Shown here: one piece after another, positions 59,030 through 64,000 of the stretch
Position numbering within the stretch: the stretch's first letter is position 1
How the letters are laid out: each line of letters starts with the position of its first letter
Assembly (NCBI GenBank): GCA_961205875.1
Contig: OY540815.1
Span: forward strand, 4,216,001 to 4,280,000
Direction: 5' to 3'
Origin: Sialis fuliginosa
Taxonomy: Eukaryota > Arthropoda > Insecta > Megaloptera > Sialidae
Length of the DNA: 64,000 bases
Made by a program: the position numbers and the translations under genes
Notes under the pieces: model-generated
Told to the model about the DNA's origin: nothing
What the model saw: the letters and a program-made list of their open reading frames with translations, nothing else
The model's database searches: none

Positions 59030-59590
59030 AAAAAAACATCTGCTAAGTAAATGCACAGTGCTTCCTCGTGCCAAATTCACCAAAGGTAGTTAATTATTGA
59101 ACAATTTAAATAAAAACCTAATTTAACCATTTAATTTTTATACAATTTTACTAAAAAATATTAGCTCGAAATTTTTCTTAAGACGCACTTGATTATTTGT
59201 TTGTATTTTTTTTTTTTTAAATTTCAATCTAAATCTAAATTTATGCTATATAAAAAAACACGATTTTTAGAAGCAAATTGAGATAAATCTTTGTACGGGA
59301 ATATTTTACAACAAACATTGTAGACCTATATTATAGGAAATTGAATGCTCTACAAAAAAGATCCCATAAAACTTTTACGTAACATATGTATATCGTTCTT
59401 GAGATATCTTGAAAAAATAAATATTTTGGAATGTTACACACGATTTTGATTATTTTAAAATGGAATCGTCCAAAAGCCAGACCCAACTATCCGACCAAGT
59501 TTCAATAATATCGGTTCAGTAGTTCATGAGTTATGCGTGTGACAAGGATTCAGGGGCAGACACACGGACGGACGGACCAACGTTTCATCG
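59030..59590 (-). mobile_element. Family F, inverted diverged copy
   Basis: AACATCTGCTAAGTAAATGC and GCACAGTGCTTCCTCGTGCC are the complement of the F right end; the left part ends in CGGACGGACGGACCAACGTT. Older than the two forward copies. Confidence 0.75.
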
Positions 59591-59641
59591 CGTATTATAT
59601 GAAAAGAAGATAAAGTAAAGATTAATTAAGCATACTTAACG

Positions 59642-59996
59642 TGTAACAAAGACGAAATAATAAGAAACAACGAAAGTACGAAACAGGAAAGAAAATTGAA
59701 GAAAACAAGAGAGAAAGAGAGAGAGAGAGAACCACGAAAATCAAAAAGAGATAGAAATATGTAGTAAGAAGTAATTTTTATGACCTAAATCGACTTTCGT
59801 ATAAATACCTTGAGCAGAGTGAAGTTTGTCTCTCATTAGGGGGAAAGGAGCTTCCGAAGCGGCAATTATCTCTTGCATCAGATCTTACTAGTAAAACTTG
59901 TGTGATTATAATAATTAATGTAGAGTTTGTCACAGGCGCGGCTTTCTCGCGAGCCAGAGTCTATCAAACTGTTTGGAAAAGGTATTTGGTACATTA
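59642..59996 (+). promoter_or_regulatory. Possible solo LTR or Pol II promoter
   Basis: Starts TGTAACAAAG and ends GGTACATTACA, giving TGTAA...TTACA ends as in an LTR. GTATAAATACCTTGAGCAGA at about 59799 is a strong TATA-type core promoter. GGAAAAG|GTATTTGG near 59975 could be a splice donor. A (GA)n run lies at 59708-59731. No target duplication was found, so it may instead be the promoter of an unseen host transcript. Confidence 0.35.
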
Positions 59997-61224
59997 CAAT
60001 TCAGATTTACAATTTATATATTAATTAATATGTATTAATGTAAAATAGTGTCGAAATTCGACCAGTATTTTAGCTGCCTTAACGGCCTAACCTAACCTGC
60101 TTTTACAACAAAAAATTCCAAATAAAAACACTGCAATAAAACGCGAATTTTAACGCTGTTTCATTTAGCGCTGGCTTTTCCTGGAACGTATCTTCCGTGT
60201 TAAGTGGGGTGTTACTGTATGTTCAATGTACAAAATCGTAGCTTTTAGCACTTTTAGGTTAGGATATCTCAATAACCTGAGCTAATTCAGATATTTGGGG
60301 ATCGGTTTCTATTCAAACACGCCAAAAATCTTCGGAATCGTCTATTTAAATCCCGGAACATTTTTTTGTTCTCCTGTGTTATCGTTTGAAGTAAGTTCAC
60401 TAATAATGTATTTTTTGCTTACTGGTTGATTTTAATATTTTATGGTAAAAGTTCGTGACTAATTTAATTATACAGCTACAATTTGGTCCGTGTATAACAA
60501 CCCTTTACAGTTTTGCTAGCGCACGCACATTCTAGATCTCTCAAGACAGTCGTTTATTATTTTATTACGAATTGTCTGCCATCTTATTTTGAATAATCAC
60601 CTATTAAATTTGTTCGGTACCGTTTAGTTTTTATACATCAATTGTATAAACTTGGCAAGAACACGCGGGTTATAGAAATAAAAAATCTTATAGAATTGCT
60701 TTATTTTCTCTTAAACCGATAATGCTGAATAATATATTATTTTTAACCCAAACATATCATTTTTACTTACATGTTCTGAAAGAAATGGAAGTATTGTAAT
60801 GCTAAATGTAGTTTGACTTTAATAAGCTATTAGGTGCAACTTTTTTTTCAGATATTTGAGTTCGTTGATTAATCTTACAGCGCCCTCTACCGAGAGAAGA
60901 AAGCATTTTTAAGAAAATTTTTTCCTACTTACGATACTAATTTTTTCACGTAGAATACGAATATGCAATAAAAAATATAGGTTTTTATTTAAACCATTAA
61001 AGTTGACCTTGATTTGACCTTGAAAAATGGTTTGAAGGTCAACCGCAAGTTCACCATTGTTTGCCCACCTTGAAACCAAGCAACTTTTGTTGAAACGTTT
61101 TTCTCAATTTCGCTTACTTTTCGAGATATTTGACTGCGTTGATTAAAATGACTCACTCTGTATTTATATTTTTTTTAGTCAGTCTTTATTACATATGCCA
61201 AACACTCACCGCAGGTGATGGAGC
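59997..61224. other. Unassigned DNA
   Basis: No gene. 60905-61160 resembles one arm of the 29966 foldback family in wording (TTTTTTCACGTAGAATACGA, GTTGACCTTGA) and closes with an ACTCACTCTGTA end, so it may be a distant relative. Confidence 0.4.
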
Positions 61225-61535
61225 AAATCTTATATTACGAAAGACTATTAGTATTTGAAACTGTTACCAAAATTTAAAGCGGCCATCTTTTCTTAAATGT
61301 CAATTTCGCTATTTCCATGCATATTATCCCAGATATGATAGACGTTTCTCTGTAATTCATTATCACTGAAATAATTTTAAAAACAATATAAAACATTTAT
61401 TATTAATTAATTTCATAATTCAAAACAATTGTTATTTATTTTCAAATCTGAATGATACGCCAATGACTCGTGGAGCGATATGGTAACAACGCTAGGTAAT
61501 GTCTTATTTGTCCTTTATCTCCCCTTGTCTGAGCA
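61225..61535 (+). mobile_element. Family K repeat, copy 2
   Basis: Collinear with 57310-57715, ending GGTAACAACGCTAGGTAATG and CTTGTCT. Slightly shorter than copy 1. Confidence 0.7.
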
Positions 61536-61801
61536 GCAAACCTAGTCTTTATTCAAATGATAGTTACATTTGCAAATTACACGAAGGTTATTATTGTCCT
61601 TCTTACTTTTTTTTCGCGCATTAGGTCTGTCAAGGGAATGTTATCCTCTTTGTCATCGGAAGAAGGGTCATTCACAAATTATGGACTAGGTCCCACTGAT
61701 ACCCTTGAAGATTATTACATTCTTATTATACTTTTATAGTCACCTCAGCTAGTTGCATATGCGTTTAAACAAATTTAAACAGGTTTTTACGCTACAATCA
61801 A

Positions 61802-62247
61802 TGTAACCCCAGTTTACGGTGCATTTACAATATGGTAGTAGTAAAAATAAAAATAAAACGATAATTAATGATTTCAGTCCGATCGTTTCGTCCAGACAAC
61901 GGCAAAACCGGTGCCGGTTGCAATGTAATCAAATCAGAGCTTTCACACGTAGCCCGGCACGGCTAATCTGCAGGCGCATGCAGGCGTAAAGACGCGAAAA
62001 CGTGGTCAAAACCTATGACGTTGTGGGTACTCAAACCCACGTACTTCACTGTCAGTGTGATCTTAAATTAAAATTATATTTAGATTTTAAAAATTTTTAT
62101 CTAGTAATCAGGATTATAAAAAACAGAATATAGTGTGTCAACAAGTTTTTAAAATGTACTGCAAATAATCACTTTTCTTTTAATTAAATAAAAATATATT
62201 ACCAATAATAAACTTGTTTAATATAAATGTTACTCAAAGGTGCTACA
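61802..62247 (+). mobile_element. 5' LTR of a Ty3/gypsy retrotransposon (left edge inferred)
   Basis: The right edge is firm: ...GGTGCTACA directly precedes the tRNA primer site. The left edge is the nearest upstream TGTAACCCC that mirrors that end, giving about 446 bases; it needs the 3' LTR to confirm. TATAAA lies at 62115 and AATAAA at 62187. The middle is GC-richer, with the hairpin AACCGGTGCCGGTT near 61915. Confidence 0.65.
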
Positions 62248-62248
62248 G

Positions 62249-62268
62249 TGGTGACCCCGACGTGATTT
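62249..62268 (+). other. Primer binding site, tRNA-Trp
   Basis: TGGTGACCCCGACGTGATTT is the complement of the CCA-tailed 3' end of eukaryotic tRNA-Trp over 20 bases (comparison from memory). It begins one base after the LTR, the normal spacing, and marks minus-strand DNA priming. Confidence 0.88.
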
Positions 62269-62393
62269 AAAAACAGTGAGTGAGCGCCGTTTTGACATTT
62301 ATATTTTTGTAGTGACATTTTACGGTGAATATTTTTTTTTTTGTGTGTGACTTTATACATTTTATATATTCAAAAGTGACAAACATTGTTATC

Positions 62394-63236
62394 ATGATGG
62401 CTAACGATGCTCATGCTGCTAACGGGTTAATAGAAAACGGGTTGGTTGTAAATCGTGTTGGCGTGCGAATACCACCATTCGATGTTAAAGATCCGGAGCT
62501 GTGGTTTTCTATTATCGAAACCAGTTTTAAATCTGCAGGAATAACAGTTGATGCAACAAAATTCGGACATGTAGTTGGTGCATTAGATCCTCAATATGCA
62601 CAAGAAGTTCGTGATGTAATTATCAATCCTCCCGAAAATGGTCAGTATATTAAAATTAAAACTGAATTAATCAAACGCCTCAGTACGTCACAAGAAATGA
62701 AGACACGACGCCTCCTTGAACATGAAGAAATTGGAGATCGTAAACCGTCGCAATTTTTACGACATCTTCGTGGATTGGCTGGTGCAGTAGTTCCAGATTC
62801 AATGTTAAGGACTCTGTGGGTTGGTCGTTTACCGCAATATATGCAAGCTATCCTGGCGACTCAAAAAGATTCCGAATTAGACAAGGTGGCAGAACTCGCA
62901 GATGTGATTGCTGAATCAACAACATCACGACCGACAATAGCAGAGACTAATGCACTACCGGCAGAAACAACGATCGCGATACAGCTACAAAAAATATCAT
63001 TATCGATTCAACAAGAATTGTCGGCAATGAAAAATGAAATTGCCGAAATCAAGTCCTCAGCATTTCATAATAGGGTGCATACATCAAACTCCCGATCACG
63101 TTCGCGTTCTCACTCGCAAAGCCGTGATAAGGGCAAAGATGGTGTCTGCTGGTATCACTGGAGATTTGGAAGTGATGCTCATAAATGTGAAAGTCCATGT
63201 ACATACAGTAAGGGAAACTCAGCGGGCAGTCGTTAA
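62394..63236 (+). CDS. gag: Ty3/gypsy Gag polyprotein
   Basis: 280 residues from ATG 62394 (a second ATG follows at once, 62397); both have A at -3, and I prefer them to the upstream ATG at 62325, which adds a hydrophobic 23-residue leader unlike Gag. The N-terminal two thirds is a capsid-like domain ([12 protein letters not shown] near the start, [10 protein letters not shown] and [10 protein letters not shown] in the middle). A Ser/Arg-rich linker ([13 protein letters not shown]) leads to a Cys/His cluster [18 protein letters not shown], a zinc-knuckle-like RNA-binding motif recurring in arthropod Ty3 elements. Gag forms the particle that packages the RNA. The frame is intact. The C-terminal end overlaps the start of the pol frame. 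Confidence 0.92.
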   Translation: MMANDAHAANGLIENGLVVNRVGVRIPPFDVKDPELWFSIIETSFKSAGITVDATKFGHVVGALDPQYAQEVRDVIINPPENGQYIKIKTELIKRLSTSQEMKTRRLLEHEEIGDRKPSQFLRHLRGLAGAVVPDSMLRTLWVGRLPQYMQAILATQKDSELDKVAELADVIAESTTSRPTIAETNALPAETTIAIQLQKISLSIQQELSAMKNEIAEIKSSAFHNRVHTSNSRSRSRSHSQSRDKGKDGVCWYHWRFGSDAHKCESPCTYSKGNSAGSR

Positions 63237-63259
63237 TGACGGCTGATGACACCTGCCCG
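63212..63259 (+). promoter_or_regulatory. Predicted -1 ribosomal frameshift signal
   Basis: GGGAAAC at 63212-63218 is in the gag phase G GGA AAC, the X XXY YYZ slippery pattern. Four bases later CGGGCAG (63223-63229) can pair exactly with CTGCCCG (63253-63259). The -1 frame has a stop (TAA, 63209-63211) directly upstream and is then open to the window end, so slippage here gives a Gag-Pol fusion. Alternatively pol could restart at the ATG overlapping the gag stop (TAATG, 63234-63238). Confidence 0.75.
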
Positions 63260-64000
63260 AACACCATCCGTCGTATTTTTGTAACTGACCGAGACACAAA
63301 GGTACAGTTTCTCGTCGATACCGGCGCTGACCTTTGTGTATTTCCAGTGTCTAAGGTCAGGGGCCCGCGAGAAAAGTCATCCTACGAGCTATCTGCGGCA
63401 AACGGCACACCGATTACATCCTACGGCACATTAACAATGACTCTTAATCTGGGATTGCGTCGTGATTTTACCTGGCGATTTGTTATTGCTGACGTTTCAA
63501 AGCCAATTATCGGAGTTGATTTTCTTGCATACTACAACTTGCTTGTAGATGTAAGAAATCGTCGTTTACTTGACGCTACGACACATGTAGCTACACAAGG
63601 GCAAGCAGTCGTAGGTGAATACAACGTACCAAGCGTCAAAACTGTAATGGGATCATCACCTTTTCACGAGCTACTATTACAGTTCCCAGATATCACGCGT
63701 CCTGATGGCGCTATTAAAGAGATGCGACACAACACAAGGCATCACATTAAGACAACTTCTGGACCTCCTGTCGTTCATAAACCACGACGACTTGCCCCGG
63801 AAAAGTTGCAAGTTGCTAAACGAGAATTCGAGGCGATGCTGAAGCTCGGAATCGCTCGACCTTCAAAAAGTTGTTGGGCATCTCCACTTCACCTGGTTCC
63901 CAAGAAAAACGACGAGTGGAGACCCTGTGGTGATTACCGTGGTTTGAATGCAAGAACGGAGCCAGATCAGTATCCAGTTCGCCACATTCAAGATTTTGCC
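63236..64000 (+). CDS. pol: Ty3/gypsy Pol, protease and start of reverse transcriptase (cut by window edge)
   Basis: Open for 255 codons to the last base. Residues about 25-37 read [13 protein letters not shown], the aspartic protease active site (DTGA at 28-31); IGVDFL near 103 fits the second protease motif. From about residue 180 the reverse transcriptase begins: [11 protein letters not shown], then [20 protein letters not shown] and [13 protein letters not shown] blocks 1-2 of Ty3/gypsy elements, ending in [10 protein letters not shown]. The catalytic YxDD block, RNase H, integrase and 3' LTR lie beyond the window. It is in the -1 frame to gag. No stop or frameshift is seen, so the element looks recent. 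Confidence 0.95.
   Translation, partial: MTADDTCPNTIRRIFVTDRDTKVQFLVDTGADLCVFPVSKVRGPREKSSYELSAANGTPITSYGTLTMTLNLGLRRDFTWRFVIADVSKPIIGVDFLAYYNLLVDVRNRRLLDATTHVATQGQAVVGEYNVPSVKTVMGSSPFHELLLQFPDITRPDGAIKEMRHNTRHHIKTTSGPPVVHKPRRLAPEKLQVAKREFEAMLKLGIARPSKSCWASPLHLVPKKNDEWRPCGDYRGLNARTEPDQYPVRHIQDFA

Noticed and set aside
61557..61739. 60-codon frame just upstream of the LTR
   Set aside because: No motif, no promoter, and it lies between a repeat copy and the retrotransposon.
62325..62393. Upstream ATG at 62325 as the Gag start
   Set aside because: It adds a hydrophobic leader rich in Phe and Ile with no counterpart expected in Gag; ATGs at 62394/62397 have better context.

Overview
The window reads as nuclear DNA of an insect: strongly AT-rich, with almost no long open reading frame, dense in short DNA transposons, and carrying a short block of the insect telomere unit TTAGG (43424-43447). 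I could not fix the order; the repeat families resemble those seen in hemipterans and other non-dipteran insects, which is inference. For about 61 kb no convincing host gene is visible. What is there is layered transposon debris: hAT-type elements with 8-bp target duplications, TA-flanked foldback elements, a piggyBac-type and two PIF/Harbinger-type elements, a mariner transposase fragment, a LINE fragment, and several dispersed families I could define only by comparing copies inside the window.

Layout. 1-7400: MITE copies and two TA-flanked palindromic elements (3608-4290 with a nested element at 3908-4194; 6598-7400). 7757-10172: a 2.4-kb palindrome that carries a broken gene of a conserved but unnamed arthropod family, the 3' part of the gene being present in both arms. 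10.2-21.7 kb: repeat families N, F, C, hAT elements (one inside another at 17841-18386), a piggyBac-type element. 22.7-28.9 kb: hAT MITE, inverted C copy, a GC-richer single-copy patch, a LINE C-terminal fragment. 29.3-38.9 kb: large foldbacks (29966-30838, 35687-37239) and TIR elements. 39.6-49.2 kb: C, hAT MITE, a palindrome/possible first exon/telomere-repeat cluster at 43.1-43.4 kb, second copies of F and of the 29966 foldback, mariner fragment, and a Harbinger element inside a foldback. 49.7-61.5 kb: a foldback containing another foldback and a D copy, more hAT/Harbinger elements, a possible solo LTR or promoter. 61.8-64.0 kb: the 5' end of an apparently intact Ty3/gypsy retrotransposon (5' LTR, tRNA-Trp primer site, gag, start of pol), cut by the window edge.

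The only genes that clearly work together are gag and pol of that retrotransposon. Pol lies in the -1 frame; a G GGA AAC heptamer followed by a potential 7-bp stem sits exactly where the pol frame opens, so pol is probably made by programmed -1 frameshifting. Family letters (A, C, D, F, J, K, L, N) are my own labels for repeats seen more than once in this window. Boundaries are exact where a target duplication is cited and approximate elsewhere; no alignment program was used.
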